This document shows positions 1-6,659 of a stretch of 64,000 bases of DNA, piece after piece. The position numbers and the translations under genes were made by a program. The notes under the pieces were generated by a model. It saw only the letters and a program-made list of their open reading frames with translations. It had not been told where the DNA came from and did not search any database. The stretch lies in contig NZ_JBHTHQ010000022.1 in the NCBI RefSeq assembly GCF_042676605.1, forward strand, positions 24,916 to 88,915, in the 5' to 3' direction. This DNA is from Alloscardovia venturai. Its GTDB lineage: Bacteria; Actinomycetota; Actinomycetes; Actinomycetales; Bifidobacteriaceae. How positions within the stretch are numbered: position 1 is the first letter of the stretch; every line of letters starts with the position of its first letter.

Positions 1-7
1 TGATCTA

Positions 8-340
8 ATGGTAGCGAAGATCAAGAAGGGTGACCTCGTCAAGGTTATTCGTGGTAAGGACCGCGGCGCAGAAGGTACCGTGCAGAGCGTTCTTCCAAAT
101 GATCGTCTTATCGTAGAAGGCGTTCAGATTGTAAAGAAGCACGTCCGTGCAACTCAGCAGGGTCAGCAGTCCGGAATCGTTTCCGTAGAAGCACCTATTC
201 ATCGTTCTAATGTGATGCTGATCGATCCAGAGACTAAGAAGCCAACTCGTGTTGGCGTTGTGGTCAAGGAAGAAGCACGTGATGGCAAGGTAAAGCGCGT
301 ACGCGTACGCGTAGCTAAGAAGTCTGGAAAGGAGCTGTAA
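8..340 (+). CDS. rplX: 50S ribosomal protein L24
   Basis: Ribosomal protein uL24, an assembly initiator of the 50S subunit. The 110-residue product starts with a KOW motif (about residues 3-35: KIKKGDLVKVIRGKDRG), which fixes the family, and the length is normal. It is the first complete gene of the window. The seven preceding bases are too few to show a ribosome binding site, and the upstream spc genes (rplN and others) lie outside. Its TAA overlaps the ATG of rplE by one base (TAATG), so the two are probably translationally coupled. Confidence 0.97.
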   Translation: MVAKIKKGDLVKVIRGKDRGAEGTVQSVLPNDRLIVEGVQIVKKHVRATQQGQQSGIVSVEAPIHRSNVMLIDPETKKPTRVGVVVKEEARDGKVKRVRVRVAKKSGKEL

Positions 341-912
341 TGAGCGAAGTAAATATTGAGGCTCCAGCAACTCCTCGTCTTAAGGCACGTTACAAGGATG
401 AAATCATCCCTGCTTTGGAGAAGGAATTCAATATTTCCAACCCTATGCAGGTCCCAGGTGTGGAAAAGGTAGTAGTTTCCATGGGTGTAGGAGCTGCAGC
501 TCGCGACTCTAAGCTCATCGAAGGTGCAGTACGTGACCTCACCGCTATCACTGGTCAGAAACCAAAGATTACTCGCGCAAAGAAGTCTGTAGCACAGTTC
601 CATTTGCGTGAAGGTCAGGCCATTGGTGCGTTCGTTACTCTTCGTGGCGATCGTATGTGGGAGTTCTTGGACCGTCTTTTGACTTTGGCTTTGCCACGTA
701 TTCGTGATTTCCGTGGTATTAACGGTAATCAGTTCGATGGTAACGGTAACTATAACTTTGGTCTTACTGAACAGTCTATGTTCCATGAGATTGATCCTGA
801 TTCCATCGATCACCGCCGTGGTATGGATATCACAGTTGTGACCTCAACTAAGAATGACGAGGAAGGCAAGGCTTTGCTTAAGCACCTCGGCTTCCCATTC
901 AAGGAGGACTAA
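340..912 (+). CDS. rplE: 50S ribosomal protein L5
   Basis: Ribosomal protein uL5, which binds 5S rRNA and contacts the P-site tRNA in the central protuberance. The 190-residue product has the family signatures GQKPKITRAKKSVAQFHLR (about residues 70-88) and RDFRGINGNQFDGNGNYNFG (about 122-141). It is slightly longer than the 179-residue E. coli protein because of an N-terminal extension, as in other actinobacteria. The start overlaps the rplX stop by one base. It belongs to the spc operon. Confidence 0.97.
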   Translation: MSEVNIEAPATPRLKARYKDEIIPALEKEFNISNPMQVPGVEKVVVSMGVGAAARDSKLIEGAVRDLTAITGQKPKITRAKKSVAQFHLREGQAIGAFVTLRGDRMWEFLDRLLTLALPRIRDFRGINGNQFDGNGNYNFGLTEQSMFHEIDPDSIDHRRGMDITVVTSTKNDEEGKALLKHLGFPFKED

Positions 913-915
913 GAG

Positions 916-1101
916 ATGGCAAAGACAGCTCTTAAGAACAAGGCAGCTCGTAAGCCTAAGTTCGCAGTTCGTGCATATACACGTTGCGAGGTTTGCGGTC
1001 GCCCACATTCCGTTTATCGCAAGTTCGGCCTGTGCCGCGTTTGCCTTCGCGAGAAGGCTCACCGTGGTGAGCTTCCAGGCGTAACGAAGTCCAGTTGGTA
1101 A
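916..1101 (+). CDS. rpsN: 30S ribosomal protein S14, zinc-binding type Z
   Basis: Short (61-residue) zinc form of uS14, a 30S head protein. Cys24, Cys27, Cys40 and Cys43 form the CxxC-x12-CxxC zinc ribbon. The C-terminal half ends in the conserved LPGVTKSSW. Many actinobacteria also carry a longer zinc-free S14 induced under zinc limitation; none is in this window. The start lies four bases after the rplE stop. The 69-bp gap to rpsH is the longest in this operon and looks structured (see the 1107-1168 entry). Confidence 0.96.
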   Translation: MAKTALKNKAARKPKFAVRAYTRCEVCGRPHSVYRKFGLCRVCLREKAHRGELPGVTKSSW

Positions 1102-1106
1102 ATCGA

Positions 1107-1168
1107 CGTTGAAGGTCCTCGGCCCTATAGGGAGCGGAGGAAACCACGACGAGGAAGGGCATCAGCCC
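1107..1168 (+). promoter_or_regulatory. structured rpsN-rpsH spacer with hairpin between SD and start
   Basis: Read by eye, the spacer RNA folds into an irregular stem: CGT 1107-1109/ACG 1146-1148, GGT 1114-1116/ACC 1143-1145, CCTC 1117-1120/GAGG 1137-1140, capped by CCCTATAGGG at 1123-1132. A second hairpin, GGGC-ATCA-GCCC (1157-1168), lies between the purine-rich ribosome binding site GAGGAAG (1150-1156) and the rpsH ATG at 1171. Without folding the SD is about 15 bases from the ATG. With the 12-nt hairpin formed the effective distance is only a few bases. A role in translational control of rpsH is inference. Confidence 0.4.
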
Positions 1169-1170
1169 AA

Positions 1171-1569
1171 ATGACAATGACAGATCCAATCGCAGACATG
1201 CTTACACGTCTGCGTAACGCGAGTGCGGCAAAACACGAAACAGTGGACATGCCATACTCAAAGTTCAAGGCACATATTGCCGAAATCCTCAAGCGTGAGG
1301 GTTATATTGCTGATTTCACAGCAAAGGAAGCTCGTGTGGGCCAGACACTTGAAATTACTCTCAAGTACGGTCAGCACGGCGAACAGAGCATCCAAGGTAT
1401 CAAGCGCGTATCTAAGCCAGGTTTGCGTCGTTATGCTAAGTCCGACGCACTTCCAATGCCTCTCGGCGGCTTGGGCATCGCTATTATCTCTACAAGCTCT
1501 GGTTTGATGACTCAGAAGGAATGCCTTGAAAAGGGCATCGGCGGCGAAATCGTCGCTTACGTGTGGTAA
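1171..1569 (+). CDS. rpsH: 30S ribosomal protein S8
   Basis: Ribosomal protein uS8, a primary binder of the 16S central domain; in E. coli it also represses the spc operon. The 132-residue length is typical. The N-terminus MTMTDPIADMLTRLRNA and the C-terminal STSSGLMTQKECLEKGIGGE are diagnostic. The start at 1171 gives the conserved MTMTDP N-terminus. The ribosome binding site is unusually far upstream unless the intervening hairpin folds. Gene order rpsN-rpsH-rplF is conserved. Confidence 0.97.
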   Translation: MTMTDPIADMLTRLRNASAAKHETVDMPYSKFKAHIAEILKREGYIADFTAKEARVGQTLEITLKYGQHGEQSIQGIKRVSKPGLRRYAKSDALPMPLGGLGIAIISTSSGLMTQKECLEKGIGGEIVAYVW

Positions 1570-1586
1570 GGAGGGCTTGATTTAGT

Positions 1587-2126
1587 ATGGCATCACATAT
1601 TGGTAAGCTCCCTATCGCAGTTCCAGCTGGAGTAGAAATTACTGTTAATGGAAATATCTTCCAGGCTAAGGGTGTTAAGGGCACCGACTCTTTTGAGATT
1701 CCTGAAGGTATTTCTGTATCTGTAGAAGACGGTCAAATCACCTTTACCCCTGAAGATGATGCACGTCCAACCCGTGCAAAGCACGGTTTGGCACGCTCTC
1801 TCGCAGCAAGCATCGTTGAAGGTGTCTCCAAGGGCTTTGAGAAGCGTCTTCTTATCGTAGGTACCGGTTACCGCGTTGTAGCTAAAGGTAAGAATCTTGA
1901 GTTCTTCTTGGGATACTCCCACACTATTAACGTGGAAGCGCCTGAAGGCATCGAGTTTGAGGTAGTTTCTGCTAACGAACTTCTTGTCAAGGGTACTGAC
2001 AAGCAGGCTGTCGGACAGGTTGCAGCTAACATTCGCAAGCTTCGTGCGCCAGAACCTTATAAGGGCAAGGGCATCAAGTATGCTGATGAGCGCATCATCC
2101 GCAAGGCTGGAAAGGCTGGTAAGTAA
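1587..2126 (+). CDS. rplF: 50S ribosomal protein L6
   Basis: Ribosomal protein uL6, at the base of the L7/L12 stalk near the factor-binding site. The 179-residue product starts SHIGKLPIAVPAGVE and ends in the family signature PEPYKGKGIKYADERIIRKAGKAGK. Two internally related L6 domains span about residues 10-82 and 90-165. The ribosome binding site AAGGAGGG (1568-1575) precedes the ATG. The stop TAA is followed directly by the rplR ATG, so the genes are cotranscribed and tightly spaced. Confidence 0.97.
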   Translation: MASHIGKLPIAVPAGVEITVNGNIFQAKGVKGTDSFEIPEGISVSVEDGQITFTPEDDARPTRAKHGLARSLAASIVEGVSKGFEKRLLIVGTGYRVVAKGKNLEFFLGYSHTINVEAPEGIEFEVVSANELLVKGTDKQAVGQVAANIRKLRAPEPYKGKGIKYADERIIRKAGKAGK

Positions 2127-2498
2127 ATGACGGTAACAATTTATGGTAAGGGCAAGAATGTTGCTCGCTTGCGCCGTCACGCACGTCTTCGTAAGAAGAT
2201 TGCCGGCACTCCTGAGCGTCCACGCCTCGTAGTTTCTCGTTCTAACCGCAACATGGTTGCTCAGATTATTGATGACACCAAGGGTGTAACTCTCGTTTCT
2301 GAGTCCACTTTGCACAATGATTTTGGTACTTTTGAAGGCACTAAGGTCGAAGCTGCAAAGAAGGTTGGCGAATTGATTGCTAAGAAGGCAGTTGCAGCAG
2401 GTATCACTGAGGTTGTATTCGATCGCGGTGGTAATAAGTATCACGGTCGCGTTGCTGCGGTAGCAGAAGGCGCACGTGAAGGAGGTCTGCAGCTGTGA
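2127..2498 (+). CDS. rplR: 50S ribosomal protein L18
   Basis: Ribosomal protein uL18, which joins 5S rRNA to the 50S subunit together with L5. The 123-residue product has a basic N-terminus (KNVARLRRHARLRKKIAGT), the RPRLVVSRSNRNMVAQIIDD strand, and the C-terminal FDRGGNKYHGRVAAVAEGAR signature. It starts with no gap after rplF. Its stop overlaps the rpsE GTG start by four bases (GTGA), which suggests translational coupling. Confidence 0.97.
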   Translation: MTVTIYGKGKNVARLRRHARLRKKIAGTPERPRLVVSRSNRNMVAQIIDDTKGVTLVSESTLHNDFGTFEGTKVEAAKKVGELIAKKAVAAGITEVVFDRGGNKYHGRVAAVAEGAREGGLQL

Positions 2499-3211
2499 GC
2501 GATAACGAAAAGGAAATCAAGGTGGCTGAAGAGACTCAGACAAACGAGCAAGCTCCAGCAGCTGAAGAGCGCAAGGGTCGCCGTGCAAATCGCGGTGAAG
2601 GTCGCCGTGGCGAACGTCGCAACCGTCGTGAACGCAACGAGCAGCGCGATGAGCTTCTCGATCGCGTTGTAACTATCAAGCGCGTAAGCAAGACCACTAA
2701 GGGTGGTCGTACCATGAGCTTTGCAGCTCTCGTCGTAGTAGGCGATGGCAATGGCACTGTTGGTGTCGGCTATGGAAAGTCTCATGAAGTTCCATCAGCG
2801 ATTGCTAAGGGACAACTTGATGCTAAGAAGCATATGTTCAGCGTTCCACGCGTTCGCGGTACTATCACTCATCCAGTGATTGGTCATGAGTCTGCAGGTA
2901 CAGTATTGCTTCGTCCAGCAGCTCCAGGTACTGGTGTTATCGCTGGTGGTGCTGTTCGTGCAGTACTTGAGTGCGCAGGTATCACCGATATTCTGTCCAA
3001 GGATATGGGATCCGGTAACGCAATCAACACAGTCCGCGCAACTGTAGCAGCTTTGAAGCAGCTTGAAGAGCCAGAAGAAGTGGCAGCACGCCGCGACCTC
3101 TCTCTGTCTGAAGTTGCTCCAGATCAGCTCCTTCGTGAGCGTGCGCAGGGCATTGAAGAAGCTCGCAAAGTACGCGAAGAAGCAGCGGCAGCAGCAAAGG
3201 ATGGTGAGTAA
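2495..3211 (+). CDS. rpsE: 30S ribosomal protein S5
   Basis: Ribosomal protein uS5, involved in decoding accuracy and mRNA entry. The S5 double-stranded-RNA-binding fold begins near residue 52 (DRVVTIKRVSKTTKGGRTMS), and the C-terminal domain contains GSGNAINTVRATVAAL. At 238 residues it is much longer than the 167-residue E. coli protein. The extra parts are a 50-residue Glu/Arg-rich N-terminal tail and an acidic, Ala-rich C-terminal tail, both common in actinobacterial S5. The GTG start overlaps the rplR stop. Confidence 0.97.
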   Translation: MSDNEKEIKVAEETQTNEQAPAAEERKGRRANRGEGRRGERRNRRERNEQRDELLDRVVTIKRVSKTTKGGRTMSFAALVVVGDGNGTVGVGYGKSHEVPSAIAKGQLDAKKHMFSVPRVRGTITHPVIGHESAGTVLLRPAAPGTGVIAGGAVRAVLECAGITDILSKDMGSGNAINTVRATVAALKQLEEPEEVAARRDLSLSEVAPDQLLRERAQGIEEARKVREEAAAAAKDGE

Positions 3212-3396
3212 TGGCTAAGCAGCTTAAGTTCACCTTAAAGAAGGGTCTCGTTGGCTCCACTCAGCGTCAGAAGGACAATGTACACTCTCTCGGTCTTCGT
3301 AAGATTGGTCAGAGCGTAGTACGTGATGATACTCCTGCGTACCGTGGTATGGCTAACAAGGTTCGTCATCTTGTAACTGTAGAGGAGATTGACTAA
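3211..3396 (+). CDS. rpmD: 50S ribosomal protein L30
   Basis: Ribosomal protein uL30, 61 residues, the normal length of the bacterial short form. The signature KGLVGSTQRQKDNVHSLGLRK is visible. The start overlaps the rpsE stop by one base (TAATG). It sits between rpsE and rplO as in nearly all bacterial spc operons. Confidence 0.96.
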   Translation: MAKQLKFTLKKGLVGSTQRQKDNVHSLGLRKIGQSVVRDDTPAYRGMANKVRHLVTVEEID

Positions 3397-3398
3397 TT

Positions 3399-3857
3399 AT
3401 GGCAAACACTAATGAAGTCGATATCCTTCAGATGCATGACTTGCGTCCAGCTCCTGGTGCTAAGAAGTCCAAGACCCGTGTTGGTCGTGGTGAAGGTTCC
3501 AAGGGCAAGACCTCTGGTCGCGGCATGAAGGGCACAAAGGCTCGTTATCAGGTACGTCCTGGTTTCGAAGGTGGTCAGCTTCCACTGTACATGCGCCTTC
3601 CAAAACTCCGTGGCTTTAAGTCTCCATTCAAGGTAGAGTTCCAGGTAGTAAATCTCGCTGATTTGGCTACTTCTTTCCCTCAGGGTGGTGACGTAGACGT
3701 AGAAGCACTCGTTAACGCTGGTCTTGTACGCAAGAATCAACCTGTGAAGGTATTGGGCGACGGTGAAGTCACCGCAGCTTATACTTTGAAGGGTGTAAAG
3801 TCTTCTGCATCTGCAAAGGCAAAGATTGAAGCAGCAGGCGGCAAGATTGAAGACTAG
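3399..3857 (+). CDS. rplO: 50S ribosomal protein L15
   Basis: Ribosomal protein uL15, a late-assembly 50S protein. The 152-residue product has the glycine/lysine-rich N-terminal RNA-binding arm (residues 20-55, including RVGRGEGSKGKTSGRG) and the C-terminal domain with VTAAYTLKGVKSSASAKAKI. It ends the spc ribosomal block, and a strong terminator (3921-3962) follows before secY. secY therefore appears to have its own promoter, or to depend on read-through. Confidence 0.97.
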   Translation: MANTNEVDILQMHDLRPAPGAKKSKTRVGRGEGSKGKTSGRGMKGTKARYQVRPGFEGGQLPLYMRLPKLRGFKSPFKVEFQVVNLADLATSFPQGGDVDVEALVNAGLVRKNQPVKVLGDGEVTAAYTLKGVKSSASAKAKIEAAGGKIED

Positions 3858-3920
3858 TTGTGAGGCGTTCGTTAAAACGCTGACTAGATTCAATAAGTAG
3901 TTAAGTTTCTGCTTATTTGT

Positions 3921-3962
3921 AAGGTCCTTGGCACGTTTGAGTGTCAAGGACCTTATCTTTTG
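3921..3962 (+). terminator. Rho-independent terminator after rplO
   Basis: Inverted repeat with arms AAGGTCCTTG (3921-3930) and CAAGGACCTT (3945-3954). The inner CAC/GTG bases extend the stem, and a T-rich stretch (ATCTTTTGTT) follows. It closes the ribosomal-protein part of the spc operon. Confidence 0.85.
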
Positions 3963-3974
3963 TTATGATTGACT

Positions 3975-3999
3975 TCAGTGTGTCTAAGTCAGTGTGTCT
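3975..3999 (+). repeat. tandem 11-bp repeat upstream of secY
   Basis: The 11-base unit TCAGTGTGTCT occurs twice, at 3975-3985 and 3989-3999, separated by three bases, in the 182-bp rplO-secY gap. A -10-like TATGAT (3964-3969) lies just upstream, so the repeat falls in the likely secY 5' leader. Function is unknown and it may be chance. Confidence 0.45.
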
Positions 4000-4039
4000 C
4001 GAACTTTCTCAAACGTGAGGCACTGCAGGAGGGAATTCA

Positions 4040-5374
4040 GTGAAAACGTTAATTCAGGCGTTGCGAGAAAAAGAGTTACGCAACAAAATACTGTTTACTA
4101 TTTTCATTGTTATTGTGTACCGTATAGGAGCTGCTATCCCAACTCCAGGTATTGATTACAAGGTAGTAAGCAAAGCAGTAAAAAGTGCCGCAGGTGGAGA
4201 AAACTTTGTAGCACTGGTGAACTTGTTCTCTGGTGGCGCGTTACTACAGTTGTCTGTCTTCGCACTCGGTATTATGCCGTACATTACTGCGTCGATTGTT
4301 ATCCAACTGCTGCGCGTTGTAATTCCTCGATTCGAGGCATTACATAAAGAAGGACAGTCTGGCGAAGCAAAACTTACTGAGTATACGCGATACTTAACCA
4401 TTGGTCTCGCATTCTTGCAGTCGACGACAATCTTGGTAACTGCTCAGTCGGGTGCTCTCTTCGGAAGCGCAGTTTCAGGATCCGTAATCCCGGACAGTTC
4501 TGTTCATAATATGCTTTTCATGATTATCATCATGACAGGTGGAACAGGTCTGGTGATGTGGATGGCTGAACTTATTACCGATCATGGCATTGGTCAGGGT
4601 ATGTCAGTTTTGATTTTCACTTCCATCTGCTCAGGCTTCCTCCCACAGTTGTGGAATATTGGTTGGACGAATAAGCAGTGGGGTCACTTTGCAATCGTGA
4701 CGGGTACTCTTGTTGTTGTCTTGATCTTCGTCGTGTATGTCGAGCTTATGCAGCGTCGTATTCCTGTCCAGTACACGCGCCGAATGATTGGTCGTAAAAT
4801 GTACGGTGGCACGTCTACATATCTGCCATTAAAGGTAAATATGTCCGGCGTAATCCCACCAATTTTCGCATCGTCAATTCTCGCAATCCCGACATTGATT
4901 GCTCAGTTCGGAAATGCTAACGCTGGCTGGGTAAAGTGGATTAACACATACTTGGCAAATACGACGTCTCTTTGGTATATCGGCTTGTATTCTGTAATGA
5001 TTGTGTTCTTCACCTTCTTCTATACCTCTATCACGTTTAATACCGATGAGACAGCAGACAATATGAAGCAGTATGGTGGTTTCATTCCAGGTATTCGTGC
5101 AGGACGCGCGACATCTGAATATCTCACTTATGTGATGAACCGTCTGAACACAGTGGGAGCTGTCTACTTACTCTTTGTCGCGTTGATTCCGACGATTTTG
5201 ATTTTGGCCTTGAAACTTGGTTCCAAGCTTCCTTTCGGCGGTACCACGATTTTGATTATTGCTGGTGTTGGTTTGGATACCTTGCGCCAGGCTCGTGCGC
5301 AGACCGAACAGTTCCAGTATGAAGGTTTCCTTGACATCAAGCATGATGAAGCTAAGGAAGATAAAGCCGCTTAA
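4040..5374 (+). CDS. secY: preprotein translocase subunit SecY
   Basis: Central channel subunit of the Sec translocon, exporting unfolded proteins and inserting membrane proteins. The 444-residue product has about ten membrane helices. The first signature is MPYITASIVIQLLRVVIP in the second helix region, and the C-terminal half contains GGFIPGIRAGRATSEYLTYV. The start is GTG at 4040, six bases after the strong ribosome binding site GGAGGG (4028-4033). The gene precedes adk as in most actinobacteria. Confidence 0.97.
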   Translation: MKTLIQALREKELRNKILFTIFIVIVYRIGAAIPTPGIDYKVVSKAVKSAAGGENFVALVNLFSGGALLQLSVFALGIMPYITASIVIQLLRVVIPRFEALHKEGQSGEAKLTEYTRYLTIGLAFLQSTTILVTAQSGALFGSAVSGSVIPDSSVHNMLFMIIIMTGGTGLVMWMAELITDHGIGQGMSVLIFTSICSGFLPQLWNIGWTNKQWGHFAIVTGTLVVVLIFVVYVELMQRRIPVQYTRRMIGRKMYGGTSTYLPLKVNMSGVIPPIFASSILAIPTLIAQFGNANAGWVKWINTYLANTTSLWYIGLYSVMIVFFTFFYTSITFNTDETADNMKQYGGFIPGIRAGRATSEYLTYVMNRLNTVGAVYLLFVALIPTILILALKLGSKLPFGGTTILIIAGVGLDTLRQARAQTEQFQYEGFLDIKHDEAKEDKAA

Positions 5375-5435
5375 CTTCTACATACATCGAGTAAAGACAT
5401 AGAGTAGAAATTAGTTTAACGAAAGAAGAATTATA

Positions 5436-5999
5436 ATGCGTTTACTTATCATGGGTCCACAAGGTGTAGGAAAAGGAACTCAGGCGGCAAGGCTTGCTGA
5501 GTATTTCCATATTCCAGCGATTTCCACCGGCGATATCTTCCGCTACAACTTGAAGAATCAGACTGAGCTTGGCAAGCAGGCACAGGCATTTATTGATAAA
5601 GGTGAGCTCGTACCTGATGAACTCACGAATTCCATCGTGAAAGATCGTCTTGCGATGGACGATGCGAAGGGTGGATGGATTCTCGATGGCTATCCTCGCA
5701 ATGCGTCGCAGGTCGAGGCTCTCGATAAGATGCTTGAAGAGTTAGATACTCCGCTCGATGCAGTGGTGGCTCTTGATGCTGATCACGACGTCCTCATGAA
5801 GCGCATGATGAAGCGTGCAGAAATTGAGGGACGCGCTGACGACACTCCTGAAGTCATTGCTAAGCGTCTTGACGTCTATACAAAGGAAACTGCACCTCTC
5901 CTTGATACGTATGAAACTCGTGGTGTTCTCGTAGAGATTAATGGTGTAGGAGATATTGACGAGATTCACAAGAATATTGTTGCTGAGCTTGAAAAATAG
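5436..5999 (+). CDS. adk: adenylate kinase
   Basis: Catalyses ATP + AMP to 2 ADP in the cytosol. The P-loop GPQGVGKGTQ is at residues 7-16, the AMP-binding ISTGDIFR near 29-36 and the signature ILDGYPRNASQVEAL near 80-94. At 187 residues it is the short form: the LID is reduced (EIEGRADDTPEVIAKRL) and has no zinc cysteines, as in actinobacterial Adk. A terminator follows, and the usual downstream neighbours (map, infA) are displaced by about 6 kb. Confidence 0.97.
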   Translation: MRLLIMGPQGVGKGTQAARLAEYFHIPAISTGDIFRYNLKNQTELGKQAQAFIDKGELVPDELTNSIVKDRLAMDDAKGGWILDGYPRNASQVEALDKMLEELDTPLDAVVALDADHDVLMKRMMKRAEIEGRADDTPEVIAKRLDVYTKETAPLLDTYETRGVLVEINGVGDIDEIHKNIVAELEK

Positions 6000-6040
6000 G
6001 AGAGCTTTATAAAAGTAAAACTCATATTCTGAATTCCTGA

Positions 6041-6074
6041 AAGCACCCGTGTCTTTAAGGCACGGGTGCTTTGT
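6041..6074 (+). terminator. Rho-independent terminator after adk
   Basis: Perfect 11-bp stem, AAGCACCCGTG (6041-6051) with CACGGGTGCTT (6061-6071), nine-base loop, followed by TTGTT. The same T tract runs into the -10 element of the next gene, lemA. Confidence 0.9.
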
Positions 6075-6087
6075 TATACTTGCCTTA
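6075..6087 (+). promoter_or_regulatory. lemA -10 element, leaderless start
   Basis: TATACT at 6075-6080 is a good -10 hexamer, and the lemA ATG is seven bases downstream at 6087, just where transcription should start. No Shine-Dalgarno is present. This is the arrangement of a leaderless mRNA, common in actinobacteria. No convincing -35 is seen. Confidence 0.45.
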
Positions 6088-6659
6088 TGACAACAGGACT
6101 TATTATTCTTATCGTTATAATTGCTCTTATTGTGATTATTGCTCTCTGGGCGATTGGTGCATATAACAATCTCGTTAATATACGTAATCGCGTAGCAAAC
6201 GCGTGGGCACAGATTGACGTTCAGCTTAAGCAACGTGCGGACTTAATTCCGAATTTGGTCAACACAGTTAAGGGATATGCTGCTCACGAATCAGAAGTCT
6301 TTGAAGAGGTGACGAAGGCGCGTGGCGCTGTCCAATCAGCAGGAAGTGACAATACGCTTGAACGTATGGAAGCTGAAAATCAGCTTTCACGCGCGATGGT
6401 TAATGTTCTCGCAGTATCAGAGAATTATCCAGAACTAAAAGCAAATCAAAACTTCCTCGATTTGCAGGAACAGCTGAAGGCTTTGGAGTCAAAGATTGCT
6501 TATGCTCGTCAGTTCTATAACGACGTTGTGCTGAAGATGAATAATGCTATACAACAGTTCCCAAGCAATATCGTGGCAGGGTTCGGACATTTCGAGCTTG
6601 CAAAGCCATTCGAGACCGCTGGGAATGACCGTGAAGTGCCACAGGTTCAGTTCTCGTGA
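6087..6659 (+). CDS. lemA: LemA family membrane protein
   Basis: LemA-family protein of unknown biochemical role. A single N-terminal membrane helix (about residues 3-25) is followed by a helical domain with the family signatures NIRNRVANAWAQIDVQLKQR and RADLIPNLVNTVKGYA. It ends in the conserved FETAGNDREVPQVQFS. I place the start at 6087, not at the in-frame upstream codon at 6066, because 6066 lies inside the adk terminator stem and 6087 follows a -10 element. The stop overlaps the next gene by four bases; LemA and DUF2207 proteins are a recurrent pair. Confidence 0.9.
   Translation: MTTGLIILIVIIALIVIIALWAIGAYNNLVNIRNRVANAWAQIDVQLKQRADLIPNLVNTVKGYAAHESEVFEEVTKARGAVQSAGSDNTLERMEAENQLSRAMVNVLAVSENYPELKANQNFLDLQEQLKALESKIAYARQFYNDVVLKMNNAIQQFPSNIVAGFGHFELAKPFETAGNDREVPQVQFS

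Noticed and set aside
1593..2444. Long minus-strand open frame across rplF-rplR
   Set aside because: Complete overlap with two certain ribosomal protein genes, no ribosome binding site and odd composition; an antisense shadow.
6066..6086. Upstream start for lemA
   Set aside because: Lies within the adk terminator stem and -10 element; 6087 fits both transcription and the protein family.
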